Below, one piece after another: positions 16,842-25,985 of a stretch of DNA of 64,000 bases (the stretch's first letter is position 1; every line of letters begins with the position of its first letter). The notes beneath the pieces are model-generated. The model searched no databases and was not told the DNA's origin. It worked only from the letters and a program-made list of their open reading frames with translations. A program made the position numbers and the translations under genes. This DNA comes from an uncultured Bacteroidia bacterium (GTDB lineage Bacteria > Bacteroidota > Bacteroidia > Bacteroidales > UBA932), in NCBI GenBank assembly GCA_902790635.1, contig CADASN010000004.1:62001-126000 (forward strand), in the 5' to 3' direction.

Positions 16842-16858
16842 TTTTTGAATATTTAGGG

Positions 16859-17461
16859 TTAAACGATACCGGAGAACCCGAGGAACGCCATCGCCATGAT
16901 ACCCACGGTGATGAACGCGATCGGGAGGCCCTTGAACGCCTTGGGCACGTCGCAGCCCGCCAGATGCTCACGCAGCCCGGCGAACAGGCACATCGCAAGG
17001 CCGTAGCCGAGCGCCGTGGCGATCGCATAGACCGTCGCCTGGCCGAGATTGAGCATGTGCGGCGCATTGCCGCCCAGGGCGAAATCCTTGGTCACCACGG
17101 TGATGGCCACGCCGAGCACGGCGCAGTTGGTGGTGATCAGGGGAAGGAAAATGCCGAGCGCCTGGTAGAGCGAAGGGCTGATCTTCTTCAAGACGATTTC
17201 CACCATCTGCACGAGGGCGGCAATCACCAGGATGAAGGAGATGGTCTGCAGGAACTCCAGGCCGAAAGGCACCAGGAGATACTGGTTCAGCAGGTAGGTC
17301 ACGACGGTGGCCAGCGTGATCACGAAGCAGACGGCACCGGACATGCCCGTCGCGGTGGAAAGCTTGTTCGACACGCCCAGGAAAGGGCAGATGCCGAGGA
17401 ACTGGGCCAGCAGGATATTATTGACGAAGATCGCCGAGACGATGATGAGGAAATATTCCAT
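16859..17461 (-). CDS. rnfA: Electron transport complex subunit RnfA
   Basis: A 200-residue membrane subunit with six helices. The N-terminal half shows the conserved NNILLAQFLGICPFLGVS segment (about residues 14-31), whose cysteine binds iron in the RnfA/RnfE interface, and the second half carries TNCAVLGVAI. Together with RnfE it forms the membrane core of the ferredoxin:NAD ion pump. It is the last rnf gene of the operon. Confidence 0.95.
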   Translation of the reverse strand: MEYFLIIVSAIFVNNILLAQFLGICPFLGVSNKLSTATGMSGAVCFVITLATVVTYLLNQYLLVPFGLEFLQTISFILVIAALVQMVEIVLKKISPSLYQALGIFLPLITTNCAVLGVAITVVTKDFALGGNAPHMLNLGQATVYAIATALGYGLAMCLFAGLREHLAGCDVPKAFKGLPIAFITVGIMAMAFLGFSGIV

Positions 17462-17469
17462 AGCGCGTC

Positions 17470-18054
17470 CTACTTTTTAGCGAGATACTTGTTGAAAAGA
17501 ACCATCAGGTAGCCCATGACCAGGAAGGCGCCGGGCGCCATCACGAAAGCCAGGATGCCGTCGCCCGGGATGAACTTCCAGCCGAAGACGGAGCCACTGC
17601 CGAGGATCTCCCGGACGATGCCGATGACCGTCAGGGAAATGGTGAAGCCCAGGCCCACCCCGATGCCGTCGAGGGCGGATTCGCCGACCTTGTGCTTGTT
17701 GGCGAAGCCTTCGGCACGTCCGAGGACGATGCAGTTGACGACAATCAACGGGATGAACAGGCCCAGCGTCTCATAAGCGGCAGGCGTGAAGGCCTGCATG
17801 AGGAGCTGGAGTACGGTCACGAAGGTGGCGATCACGGTGATATACACCGGGATGCGGACCTTGTCGGGCACCATCGGTGCGATCAGCGAGATCACGATGT
17901 TGCTGAGGATCAGCACGAACATCGTCGCCAGGCCCATCTCCAGGCCGTTCAGGGCGGACGTCGTGGTCGCGAGGGTCGGACACATGCCGAGCACCAGCAC
18001 GAAGGTCGGGTTGTTCTTGACGAACCCGTCGGTAACAAAATGCCATTTACTCAT
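17470..18054 (-). CDS. rnfE: Electron transport complex subunit RnfE
   Basis: A 194-residue paralogue of RnfA with six membrane helices. Conserved segments are NNPTFVLVLGMCPTLATTTS (about residues 14-33) and VNCIVLGRAEGFANKH (about 110-125). The start overlaps the rnfG end by 8 nt, and rnfA starts 8 nt after its stop. Confidence 0.95.
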   Translation of the reverse strand: MSKWHFVTDGFVKNNPTFVLVLGMCPTLATTTSALNGLEMGLATMFVLILSNIVISLIAPMVPDKVRIPVYITVIATFVTVLQLLMQAFTPAAYETLGLFIPLIVVNCIVLGRAEGFANKHKVGESALDGIGVGLGFTISLTVIGIVREILGSGSVFGWKFIPGDGILAFVMAPGAFLVMGYLMVLFNKYLAKK

Positions 18055-18613
18055 CGTCGTCTCCTCCTTCCTTTAGTTTCTGATAGACGGCCACGGCATT
18101 GGCGACCGCCTTGGCATAGGCCCGGGACGTGATCGTGGAGGCCGTGATGGCATCCAGGTCACCGCCGTCCTTCTTGACCAGAAGGGACTTCTCGTCGGGA
18201 TCGAATCCCCGGAACTGTGCCATGAAGTGCTCATCCGTCGTGCACTTGGCGCCGAGACCCGGCGTCTCGCTGTGCGAGAGCACCGTGGTGTTGTGGATCT
18301 CGCCGTCGTCGTTGATGCCCACCATCAGGGTCAGCGCACCGCCGAATCCGGAGGTGGTGGAGATGATGGCATAGCCGGCGTCGTCCGCCTTGTAGTAGGT
18401 ATAGTCCACGCCGTCGACCTGGATGTTCCCCTGCTCCGGCGTGCCCTCGAAAGCGGGCAGCACGGCGGCAATGGACGCGGTGGTCTTGGCCTGGGCGGCC
18501 TCGGCGATGGGGTTGGCGGTCACGACGTACGCGGCGCCGACCACGGCCGAGCAGATGAGGCACACGGCCGACAGGCAGAGTGCCATGTTCTTGAGTGTAG
18601 AAGCTGCTGCCAT
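18047..18613 (-). CDS. rnfG: Electron transport complex subunit RnfG (FMN-bearing)
   Basis: A 188-residue protein with one N-terminal membrane anchor (residues 8-32) and a periplasmic FMN_bind domain. FMN is attached to a threonine in the motif DAITASTITSRAY near residue 155; the usual (S/T)GAT is here TAST, but the attaching threonine is kept. ETPGLGAKCTTDEHFMAQF is the upstream family signature. It passes electrons in the Rnf chain. Confidence 0.93.
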   Translation of the reverse strand: MAAASTLKNMALCLSAVCLICSAVVGAAYVVTANPIAEAAQAKTTASIAAVLPAFEGTPEQGNIQVDGVDYTYYKADDAGYAIISTTSGFGGALTLMVGINDDGEIHNTTVLSHSETPGLGAKCTTDEHFMAQFRGFDPDEKSLLVKKDGGDLDAITASTITSRAYAKAVANAVAVYQKLKEGGDDDE

Positions 18614-18616
18614 ACG

Positions 18617-19603
18617 CTATGCCCTCCCGTATTTTTTCTGGTGGAACCACATGTTGAGAAGCGGCACGGTGCAGTTCATCAGCAGGATGGCGAACGACAT
18701 GCCCTCCGGATAAGCGCCGAAGTAGCGGATCATCATCACGATGAGGCCGATGCCGATACCGTAGATGACGCCGCCGAGCGTGCTCATCGGGGAGGTCACG
18801 TAGTCCGTAGCCATGAACAGGGCACCCAGGAGCGCACCGCCGGTCATCAGGTTGAAGCCCGCACCGGTGTAGAGCTCAGGATTGATCCCGTGGAAAATGG
18901 CGGCGATGAGAGCCATCGTGCCGAGGATGCTGACCGGGATCCAGGGCTTCACGACCCGGCGGATCAGCAGATAGGCGAAGCCGATCAGCAGCGCGCCGGC
19001 GGACAGCTCACCGGAAGAGGCACCGATGTCCCAGATCAGGGAAGCCATCGTGTAGTGGTTGGACTCCATGAACTGGCTGATGGTGCCGCCGGACTTGAGG
19101 GTCTCCTGCAGTACGCTCAGCGGCGTGGCACCGGAAACGGCGTCCGTGATCTGGATGAAGCCCCGCGTGGGCGTCCAGTTCGTCATCTGGGCCGGGAAGG
19201 AGATCAGCAGGAACACGCGGCCCGTGATGGCCGGGTTGAAGACATTCTGGCCGATGCCGCCGAACGGCAGCTTGGCCACGCAGATGGCGATGACCGCACC
19301 GATGAACACGATCCACAGGGGGATCGCGGAAGGCAGGTTCATGGCCAGGAGCAAGCCGGTGACGACGGCCGACAGGTCACCGATGGTGGAAGGCTTCTTC
19401 AGCATCCACCGCGTGACCGCCCACTCCAGCAGGACGCAGGAAGCCACGCTGACGGCCAGGACGAGCAGTTCGGCCCAGCCATAGGCGAGGATGGAGACCA
19501 GGATCGCCGGGCACAGCGCGATGATGACATCCCGCATGATCGAGGTCGTGGAGATGTTCGCGTGGATGTGCGGAGAAGGAGATACGATATACTTCTTGTC
19601 CAT
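18617..19603 (-). CDS. rnfD: Electron transport complex subunit RnfD
   Basis: A 328-residue membrane flavoprotein with about nine helices. The covalent-FMN motif DAVSGATPLSVLQ is at about residue 160, and the conserved GGIGQNVFNPAITGRVFLL lies just before it. It follows rnfC with a 6-nt gap. Confidence 0.95.
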   Translation of the reverse strand: MDKKYIVSPSPHIHANISTTSIMRDVIIALCPAILVSILAYGWAELLVLAVSVASCVLLEWAVTRWMLKKPSTIGDLSAVVTGLLLAMNLPSAIPLWIVFIGAVIAICVAKLPFGGIGQNVFNPAITGRVFLLISFPAQMTNWTPTRGFIQITDAVSGATPLSVLQETLKSGGTISQFMESNHYTMASLIWDIGASSGELSAGALLIGFAYLLIRRVVKPWIPVSILGTMALIAAIFHGINPELYTGAGFNLMTGGALLGALFMATDYVTSPMSTLGGVIYGIGIGLIVMMIRYFGAYPEGMSFAILLMNCTVPLLNMWFHQKKYGRA

Positions 19604-19609
19604 AGTCGG

Positions 19610-20989
19610 TTACTTTTTGGCGGCCTCGGCGGCAGCCTTGGCGGCTGCGGCGCGGGCACGGATGACACCCATCACCTGGCCCTTCGCCTGGCGGATGTGG
19701 TCCAGCAGGGGGATGTGGGCCGGGCAGCTGTACAGGCAGCAGCCGCATTCGATACAATCCTGGGCCGCATTCTTCTCGAGCGCTTCCAGGTCGGCGGATT
19801 TGTAGAGACGGTTGAGCAGGAACGGCTCCAGCCCCATCGGGCAGGCGTCCGCGCATTTGCCGCAGCGGATGCAGTTCGTCTCGGGGTGACGGCGGGTCGA
19901 AGCCTCGCTGAGATAGAGTACGGAGGAAGAGCCCTTGACCGTCGTGGCGTCCAGGTTGCTCATCGCCTTGCCCATCATCGGGCCGCCGCTGACGATCTTC
20001 GCCGCGGAGGCGGGAATGCCGCCGGCATACTCCGCAATGTAGGAGAACGGGACGCCGATGCGGAACAGGTAGTTGTGCTGGCGCTCGGCCGGCAGGTCGT
20101 CGCCCGTGACCGTAAGGATATTGGTGATGAGCGGCTTGTTCTTCTGGACGGCCTCATAGACGGAGAACGCGGTGGTCGCGTTCTGGACCACGGCTCCCAC
20201 GTCGATCGGCAGGCCGCCGGACTTGACCTGGCGCTTCATCACGGCATCGATGAGCTGCTTCTCACCACCCTGCGGGTACCGCTTCTTGAGCACCTGCACC
20301 GTGATGCCCGGATAACCGAGTTCCGCGATGGCAGCCTGCATCGTAGCGATTGCCGCCGGCTTGTTCTCCTCGATGCCGACCACGCATTTGCAGCCGCCCA
20401 GGACTTTCTGCATGATGGCAGCGCCGACGATGATCTCCTTCGGCCGCTCCAGCATGATGCGATAGTCGCTGGTCAGGTAGGGCTCACACTCGGAGCCATT
20501 GATGATCAGGCACTCGGCGACCTTGCCGGGCGGCGGATTGAGCTTGACATGGGTCGGGAAAGTCGCACCGCCCAGGCCCACCACGCCGCAAGCCTTGATC
20601 CGGTCGAGGATCATGGCCTTGTCGTCGGGAATGGCGGTCACCAGGTCCTGGGACAAGTCCACGGAAGGATCCCATTCGTCGCCTTCGACGGCGATCTCGA
20701 CATGCATCACGGGGTTGCCGGCGAGGTCCTTGCGGGGAGCGATGGACTTGACGGTCCCGGATGCCGGGGAATGGATGAAGGCGGAAATGAATCCGCCCGG
20801 CTCGCCGAGCACCTGGCCGACCTTCACCCGGTCGCCGACGGCGACCACGGGTTTGGCCGGGGCACCCAGGTGCTGGGCCATCGACACGTAAACGGTCGGT
20901 GGCAGCGGCAGCACTTCGATGGGGCGCTCGCTTGCAAATTTGCTGTCATGGGGGTGGACACCACCCATGGAGAATGTCAGTTTACCCAT
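19610..20989 (-). CDS. rnfC: Electron transport complex subunit RnfC
   Basis: A 459-residue peripheral subunit. The start at 20989 (MGKLTFSMGGVHPHDSKF) gives the standard RnfC N-terminus and overlaps rnfB by 8 nt. It has an N-terminal barrel-sandwich domain, a Rossmann-like flavin/NADH region (GLGGATFPTHVKLNPPPGK near residue 130), and two [4Fe-4S] motifs, CIRCGKCADACPMGLEPFL and CIECGCCLYSCPAHIPLL (about residues 370 and 410). It oxidises NADH or reduces NAD with RnfB. The tail is rich in alanine and lysine. Confidence 0.93.
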   Translation of the reverse strand: MGKLTFSMGGVHPHDSKFASERPIEVLPLPPTVYVSMAQHLGAPAKPVVAVGDRVKVGQVLGEPGGFISAFIHSPASGTVKSIAPRKDLAGNPVMHVEIAVEGDEWDPSVDLSQDLVTAIPDDKAMILDRIKACGVVGLGGATFPTHVKLNPPPGKVAECLIINGSECEPYLTSDYRIMLERPKEIIVGAAIMQKVLGGCKCVVGIEENKPAAIATMQAAIAELGYPGITVQVLKKRYPQGGEKQLIDAVMKRQVKSGGLPIDVGAVVQNATTAFSVYEAVQKNKPLITNILTVTGDDLPAERQHNYLFRIGVPFSYIAEYAGGIPASAAKIVSGGPMMGKAMSNLDATTVKGSSSVLYLSEASTRRHPETNCIRCGKCADACPMGLEPFLLNRLYKSADLEALEKNAAQDCIECGCCLYSCPAHIPLLDHIRQAKGQVMGVIRARAAAAKAAAEAAKK

Positions 20990-21905
20990 TTGCGACCTCC
21001 TTTTTTTCAGCCTCGGCCTTGGCAGCCTCGGCAGCCTTCGCCTTGCGGTCGGCAATGCGCTTCTTGACGGCATCCTTATCCAGCTCCTTCGGGAAATTCA
21101 CCCCGTGGATGGCGCCGGTCGGGCAGACCGCCTCGCACTCGCGGCAAAGCTTGCACTTCGTGAAATCGATATAGGCCACATTGTCCGTCACCGTGATGGC
21201 GCCGTGCTGGCAGGTCTTGGCGCAGAGGCCGCAGCCGATGCAAGCCGCCGCACAGGCCTTCTTGGCCACGGGGCCCTTGTCCTTGTTGACACAGGACACG
21301 AACTCGCGCATCCCGCGCGGACCCTTGGCCCGCAACTCGATGATGTGCCTGGGGCAGGCCTTCACACAGGCGCCGCAAGCCGTACATTTCTCCTCATCGA
21401 CCACGGGAAGCCCCGTTTCGGGGTCCATCGACAAGGCACCGAACTGGCAGGCAGCGACGCAATCGCCGCAGCCCAGACAGCCGTAGGAGCAGCCGGTGTC
21501 GCCACTGTAGAGAGCGGCCTTGACCCGGCAGGACTGCGCACCGTCGTACTCGTTGGTCCGGGGACGGTTGGCGCACGTCCCGTTGCAGCGCACGACGGCG
21601 AGCTGCGGAGCCTTCTTCGCCACGGTAAACCCGAGGATCGAAGCGACTTTCTGCATCACCTCATCGCCGCCGACGGGACAGTACTGGTTGTCCAGCGTGG
21701 TAGCTTTGACTGCCGCATCGGCGAAGGCCCGGCATCCGGCGAAACCGCAGCCGCCGCAATTGGCGCCGGGCATCACCTTCTCCACCTCGTCAATCCGCGG
21801 ATCCTCCTCGACCCTGAACTTCCGCGCTACCCAGAACAGGATGAGCGCGAGCACAAGGCCCAGGACGGTCAGGATGGCGACAGTCCAGATAATTGTTTGT
21901 GTCAT
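20982..21905 (-). CDS. rnfB: Electron transport complex subunit RnfB (polyferredoxin)
   Basis: A 307-residue protein with an N-terminal membrane helix (residues 3-26), the RnfB [4Fe-4S] domain ANCGGCGFAGCRAFADA (about residues 48-64), and several ferredoxin motifs including CLGCGDCVAACQFG, CTACGACVKACPRH, CIGCGLCAKTCQHG and CKLCRECEAVCPTG. It accepts electrons from ferredoxin for the Rnf complex. The C-terminal tail is a charged lysine/alanine helix. It overlaps the rseC stop by 1 nt. Confidence 0.95.
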   Translation of the reverse strand: MTQTIIWTVAILTVLGLVLALILFWVARKFRVEEDPRIDEVEKVMPGANCGGCGFAGCRAFADAAVKATTLDNQYCPVGGDEVMQKVASILGFTVAKKAPQLAVVRCNGTCANRPRTNEYDGAQSCRVKAALYSGDTGCSYGCLGCGDCVAACQFGALSMDPETGLPVVDEEKCTACGACVKACPRHIIELRAKGPRGMREFVSCVNKDKGPVAKKACAAACIGCGLCAKTCQHGAITVTDNVAYIDFTKCKLCRECEAVCPTGAIHGVNFPKELDKDAVKKRIADRKAKAAEAAKAEAEKKEVANG

Positions 21906-22324
21906 TATGTTTTAATGTTAAATGTATATGCGTTTTTCAGCTTGTCGCGCAACAGCCAGATCACCCCGTAGTACAGGGCGACCACGCCGATGGCAACCAG
22001 TCCGGCCAGCAGTTCGGTTCCGCCCGCCGACAGCGTGCCCAGCAGGGCGGCAACCATCAGCACCAGCGGCACGACATAGGCCAGCCACACGGCCTTGTGC
22101 CCCATCGAGGCACGCAGGACCACATCCACTTCGTCTCCGACCTTCCAGTTGTCCCAACCCCGGGTCGGGAGTTCGACCTCCTTGAGCTTGCTGTCACCCA
22201 GGCTGCACAGGCCCCGGGCATGGCACGCGGCGCATGCCGACTCGGACACGATTTGCACGGTCGTGACTTCCGGCGTAATCGAAATGATACGGCCGCGGTG
22301 GGTGATCTCGCTACTGGAACTCAT
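21905..22324 (-). CDS. rseC: RseC/MucC-family SoxR-reducing-system protein
   Basis: A 139-residue protein. The N-terminal half has four cysteines (SACAACHARGLCSLG) in the RseC pattern, and two membrane helices lie at about residues 75-120. In Bacteroidota the gene commonly heads the rnf operon. It may supply redox or assembly functions to Rnf, but the precise role is not established. Its start lies inside the end of dnaB (14-nt overlap). Confidence 0.85.
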   Translation of the reverse strand: MSSSSEITHRGRIISITPEVTTVQIVSESACAACHARGLCSLGDSKLKEVELPTRGWDNWKVGDEVDVVLRASMGHKAVWLAYVVPLVLMVAALLGTLSAGGTELLAGLVAIGVVALYYGVIWLLRDKLKNAYTFNIKT

Positions 22325-23783
22325 TGTTTATCATTGAATTCATGGCCGAGTCTATCTCCATCGAGCCTGCCCGCATATCCAGGGCATCATCCAGTTCGAC
22401 GAATCGGATCTGCTCGCTCTTGAAGAGCATATCGATCTCGCAGGTCTGGCCGTTGCGGTGCTTGGCGATGATGATCTGCGTCTTTTCCTTGTCCTCGGGA
22501 TTCTCGCTCAGTCCCACGAAATCCGGCCGGTGGATGAACAGCACCATGTCGGCGTCCTGCTCGATGGAGCCGGACTCGCGCAGGTCGGACAGCTGGGGCT
22601 TGCCGCCGCTGCCCTGACGCTGGACAGCCTGGCGGGACAGCTGCGAGAGGGCGATGATCGGCACGTCCAGTTCCTTGGCCGTCGCCTTGAGCGTACGGGA
22701 AATGGCAGCCACTTCCTGCTCGCGCAGGCCCTTGAGCTCGCTCGGTCCCTGCATCAGCTGGAGATAGTCCACGAAGATGAGGCGGACCCCCTTGTTCTTG
22801 ACCAGGTTCTTGGCCTTGGTACGGAACTCCATCAGGGGCAGGCCGGGCGTGTCGTCGATGTAGAGCGGCGCCTTGGAGAGGGCCTTCAGCTTGTATTCGA
22901 GCTGCTCCCATTCGTAGTCCTCGAGCCGTGCCCCGCCCTTGATCTTGTCCGCCGGCAAGCCGGACTCGGAGGTGATCAGGCGCTTGACAAGCTGGATGGC
23001 GGACATCTCCAGGGAGAAGAAGGCCACGGCCATGTGATGGTCCACCGCGGCATTGCGCGCCAGGTTGAGCGAGAACGCGGTCTTACCCACCGACGGACGC
23101 GCCGCCAGGATGATGAGGTCGGACTTCTGCCAGCCCATCGTGATGCGGTCGATGCTCAGGAAGCCGGAAGGCACGCCGTTCAGGCCGGTGCTGTTCTGCA
23201 TCTCCTGGATGTCCGACATCGCGATGTTGATCAGGCTGCCGATGTCCTGCACTTCCCGCCGGACATTGCTCTGGATGGCATCATAGACCTTGCTCTGCGC
23301 CTTGTCGATCAGGTCGTCCACCTTGATCGAATCGTCGAACGAATCCCGCAGGATATCGTAGGAGGCGGAGATGAGGTCGCGCTGGATCGTCTTCTGCTTG
23401 AGGATCTTGATATAATACTCCATGTGGGCAGCCGACCCGACCTTCTCGGACAGGTTGGCCAGCACGACCGTGCCGCCCACGGCCTCCAGGTTGCCCTGGG
23501 CCTTGAGTTCGGAGCTGACCGTGATGATATCGACAGAGGTGTGGTCCGTCACCAGGCGGGACATCGCCTCGAAGATCATCCGGTGCTTGGGATCATAGAA
23601 ACAGGAGGGGGTCAGCTCCTCCATCGCGAGGTCCACGCAGGCCGGCTCCAGCAACATGGCGCCCAGGACGGCCTCCTCGACATCGGTAGCCTGGGGCGGC
23701 TTGTTGCCGATCTCCAGTCCGAGGGTCTCGAGGTTGACCGCCTGGTCTTTCTTGCGGGAGCCAGTTGACCTCTGCGCCGGCAT
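22311..23783 (-). CDS. dnaB: Replicative DNA helicase DnaB
   Basis: A 490-residue hexameric helicase. The N-terminal domain (PPQATDVEEAVLGAMLLEP) is followed by the RecA-like domain with Walker A ARPSVGKTAFSLN (about residue 220), Walker B RLIFVDYLQLM (about 325), and the conserved LSQLSR and SDLRESGSIEQDADMVLF. It unwinds DNA at the replication fork. There is no intein. The gene sits upstream of rseC-rnf with overlap, so transcription of replication and redox genes is coupled. Its own start follows the zinc-ribbon gene by 4 nt. Confidence 0.96.
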   Translation of the reverse strand: MPAQRSTGSRKKDQAVNLETLGLEIGNKPPQATDVEEAVLGAMLLEPACVDLAMEELTPSCFYDPKHRMIFEAMSRLVTDHTSVDIITVSSELKAQGNLEAVGGTVVLANLSEKVGSAAHMEYYIKILKQKTIQRDLISASYDILRDSFDDSIKVDDLIDKAQSKVYDAIQSNVRREVQDIGSLINIAMSDIQEMQNSTGLNGVPSGFLSIDRITMGWQKSDLIILAARPSVGKTAFSLNLARNAAVDHHMAVAFFSLEMSAIQLVKRLITSESGLPADKIKGGARLEDYEWEQLEYKLKALSKAPLYIDDTPGLPLMEFRTKAKNLVKNKGVRLIFVDYLQLMQGPSELKGLREQEVAAISRTLKATAKELDVPIIALSQLSRQAVQRQGSGGKPQLSDLRESGSIEQDADMVLFIHRPDFVGLSENPEDKEKTQIIIAKHRNGQTCEIDMLFKSEQIRFVELDDALDMRAGSMEIDSAMNSMINNEFQ

Positions 23784-23787
23784 CCTG

Positions 23788-24648
23788 CTAGATGTCAGGG
23801 TTGACGATGATGCGGCCGCAGTGCTCGCAGATGACGAGTTTCTTGCCCGACTCGATATCGATCATCCGCTGCGGGGTGATCGTGTGGAAGCAACCGCCGC
23901 AGGCGGCGTCCAGTTTGTCCCGCTCGCCGTCCTTCTCGGAGTCGGCGTCCTTGTAGCGGTAGCGGAGGGTGACCACGGCAAGGTGGTTGTGGGCATTGCC
24001 GCGGATGCGCTCATAAGCGCTCAGCGTACGCTCGTCGATCTTGGCGGCGCAGGCGTCCCGCTTGGCCTGGAGGGCCTTTTCCTCCTTGGCGGTGGACTCC
24101 ACGATCGTGGCCAGCTCTTCCTGCTTGGCCTTCAGGTCCTCCTCACGGATGAGGATGCGGTCGCCGAGGCGTTCGCGCTCCATCTTGCGGTCCTCGATCG
24201 CCTCGCGGGCCTCGCGGATGTTCTTCTCCGCAATCGCGCGCAGCAGGCCCTGGTTCTCCAGCTCCTTGTTGATGGAGTCGAACTCGCGGCTGTTGGAGAT
24301 GTTCTCCAGCTGGCTGCGGTATTTCTCGATCTCGGCATCCAGCTCGACAATCTGCTTGTTGCAGGCGTCGATGGTCTGGTTGTAGCCTTCGATCAGCTGC
24401 CCGATCCGGTCGGATTTGGCACGGAGGCCGCTGAGTTCCTCCTCGAGGAAAGACACCTCGGCGGGAAGTTCACCGCGCAGATGGACCAGCTCGTCGATGG
24501 CGACATCGGCGGCCTGGAGTTCGTAAAGGACTTTGAGTTTCTCCTGGGTGCTCTGTTCGGACTCAGCGAAATTCTTCTGCAGGGAGACGAAGGTTTCGCG
24601 CTCATCGACGGGAGCAGCCACTTTCGTAGTTTTCTTGGTAGTAGCCAT
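23788..24648 (-). CDS. Coiled-coil protein with C4-type zinc ribbon
   Basis: A 286-residue protein. Residues 35-210 form a long charged coiled coil with repeated Glu/Lys/Arg heptads. The C-terminus is a zinc ribbon with CGGCFH and CEHCGRIIVNPDI cysteine pairs. This is the zf-RING_7/CT398-like family, found next to dnaB in several Bacteroidota; its function is unknown, with nucleic-acid or protein scaffolding suggested. A TAACTTTG box lies about 50 nt upstream. Confidence 0.85.
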   Translation of the reverse strand: MATTKKTTKVAAPVDERETFVSLQKNFAESEQSTQEKLKVLYELQAADVAIDELVHLRGELPAEVSFLEEELSGLRAKSDRIGQLIEGYNQTIDACNKQIVELDAEIEKYRSQLENISNSREFDSINKELENQGLLRAIAEKNIREAREAIEDRKMERERLGDRILIREEDLKAKQEELATIVESTAKEEKALQAKRDACAAKIDERTLSAYERIRGNAHNHLAVVTLRYRYKDADSEKDGERDKLDAACGGCFHTITPQRMIDIESGKKLVICEHCGRIIVNPDI

Positions 24649-24697
24649 ATATTAATGATTCTCAATTTATTCAGCGTTCCGCATGGGATACAAAGTA

Positions 24698-24705
24698 CAA
24701 AGTTA
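24698..24705 (-). promoter_or_regulatory. -7 promoter box for the zinc-ribbon/dnaB/rnf operon
   Basis: The minus strand reads TAACTTTG, overlapping the MerR-type gene's stop codon. The transcript would have a leader of about 45 nt. Confidence 0.55.
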
Positions 24706-25023
24706 GGAAATATTTTTCTTAATCTCCATAAGTTGGGCCCGGATTTCCTTGAGGGATTCGATGGCCTTGACGTTCCGGTCCACGGGCCTGCGGTCGGCGG
24801 CCAACTGCAGGGCAGCGCCTTCCAGCGTCAGCCCCCGGTCCTTGACCAGGTGGTGGATCTGCTTGAATGTCTGTACGTCAGCCGCCGTGAACTGCCGGTT
24901 GCCCTTGGCGTTGCGCTGCGGCTTGATGAATTTCGGGAAAGAGTTGGACCAGAAACGGACCAGGGATACCGATTCCCCCAGGATCCCGGCCACTTCGCCG
25001 ATCGAGTAAAACAGTTTCTCCAT
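24703..25023 (-). CDS. MerR-family transcriptional regulator (short)
   Basis: A 106-residue protein with the winged-helix MerR domain at residues 5-72 (YSIGEVAGILGESVSLVRFW, then GNRQFTAADVQTFKQI). There is no C-terminal metal- or drug-binding domain, only a short helix ending LMEIKKNIS. Such short MerR proteins are common in Bacteroidota next to M23 peptidases; the ligand, if any, is unknown. It follows the M23 peptidase gene by 5 nt in the same operon. Confidence 0.85.
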   Translation of the reverse strand: MEKLFYSIGEVAGILGESVSLVRFWSNSFPKFIKPQRNAKGNRQFTAADVQTFKQIHHLVKDRGLTLEGAALQLAADRRPVDRNVKAIESLKEIRAQLMEIKKNIS

Positions 25024-25028
25024 ATTAT

Positions 25029-25985
25029 TTAATCCATTGATTGCATCGTGTTTACGGACATATACAGCATGTTCGCATACTCCGCCGGCGTGACGGAGGC
25101 GAAGAAGCTGTTGACCGGGTCCATCAGGACCCCGTCCTTGCGCACTTCATAGTGCAGGTGCGGGGCGAAGGCCTGTCCGGACATGCCGACGGTCCCGATC
25201 TTCTGGCCGGTCCGCACCTGCTGCCCGACATGGACGGACATGCTCTCCAGGTGGGCATAGACCGTCTCGTATTCGCCGGCGTGCTTGATATGCACCGTAT
25301 TGCCCGTCGTCTTCGAGGAGGAGGCCTGGGTCACGATCCCGTCGGCGGTGGCATGCACCTCGGTCCCGCGGGCGACAATCAGGTCCAGTCCCTCATGGAA
25401 GACATAGGCCTTGTAGAACGGGTTGATCTTGCGTCCGACGGACGCACCGATCTGCGGGTAGGTGATGTCCCCGACGGGCATGATCATCGGCGGCAGGACC
25501 CGGTCCGGGTCGGACAGCGTCTGGAAGACCCGGCGGAATGCGGCCTCAACGGCCCGGCTCCGGTCCAGCAGGCTGTCGGCCTTGTTCTTCGTATAATCAA
25601 CCAGCTGCGTGTCGGGGATGGAATCGGCCATCGACAGGGAGCCCAGGTCCGCCATCGGGTCGAGGCCCGGCGCGCCGGAATGGAACACCAGCCCGTAGAT
25701 CTCGTCGTCCTTGTGCTGCAGGTTCGCGATCGCGTCGCCCAGCAGCTGCTCCCGCTCCTCCAGTCCCGGGTAGAGGCGCTCGTACATCCGGATCTCCCGG
25801 CGGAGCCGCCGCTCCGTATCGGTCCGGAAGACCAGGGAGAAAGCAAGGTAGGTCAGCACGGCCAGCGTGAAGGTCAGCAGCATGTACAGCAGGACCATCA
25901 GCAGGGTCTTGCCGACCTTGCGGGGAACTTCGCCGAAGTGGATGCTCTCCGAATCGAATATGAACAGTTTCTTCCGTCTAGCCAT
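25029..25985 (-). CDS. M23 family metallopeptidase, membrane-anchored (second of pair)
   Basis: A 318-residue protein. An N-terminal cytosolic stretch and one membrane helix (about residues 25-50) anchor a periplasmic helical stalk and a C-terminal LytM/M23 domain. The first zinc histidine is in FHEGLDLIVARGTEVHATADG (about residue 192) with the aspartate in GLDL, and the second motif is HLHYEVRKDGVLMDP (about residue 278). It likely trims peptidoglycan cross-links or serves as a scaffold for division or envelope spanning. It overlaps the first M23 gene by 8 nt. Confidence 0.9.
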   Translation of the reverse strand: MARRKKLFIFDSESIHFGEVPRKVGKTLLMVLLYMLLTFTLAVLTYLAFSLVFRTDTERRLRREIRMYERLYPGLEEREQLLGDAIANLQHKDDEIYGLVFHSGAPGLDPMADLGSLSMADSIPDTQLVDYTKNKADSLLDRSRAVEAAFRRVFQTLSDPDRVLPPMIMPVGDITYPQIGASVGRKINPFYKAYVFHEGLDLIVARGTEVHATADGIVTQASSSKTTGNTVHIKHAGEYETVYAHLESMSVHVGQQVRTGQKIGTVGMSGQAFAPHLHYEVRKDGVLMDPVNSFFASVTPAEYANMLYMSVNTMQSMD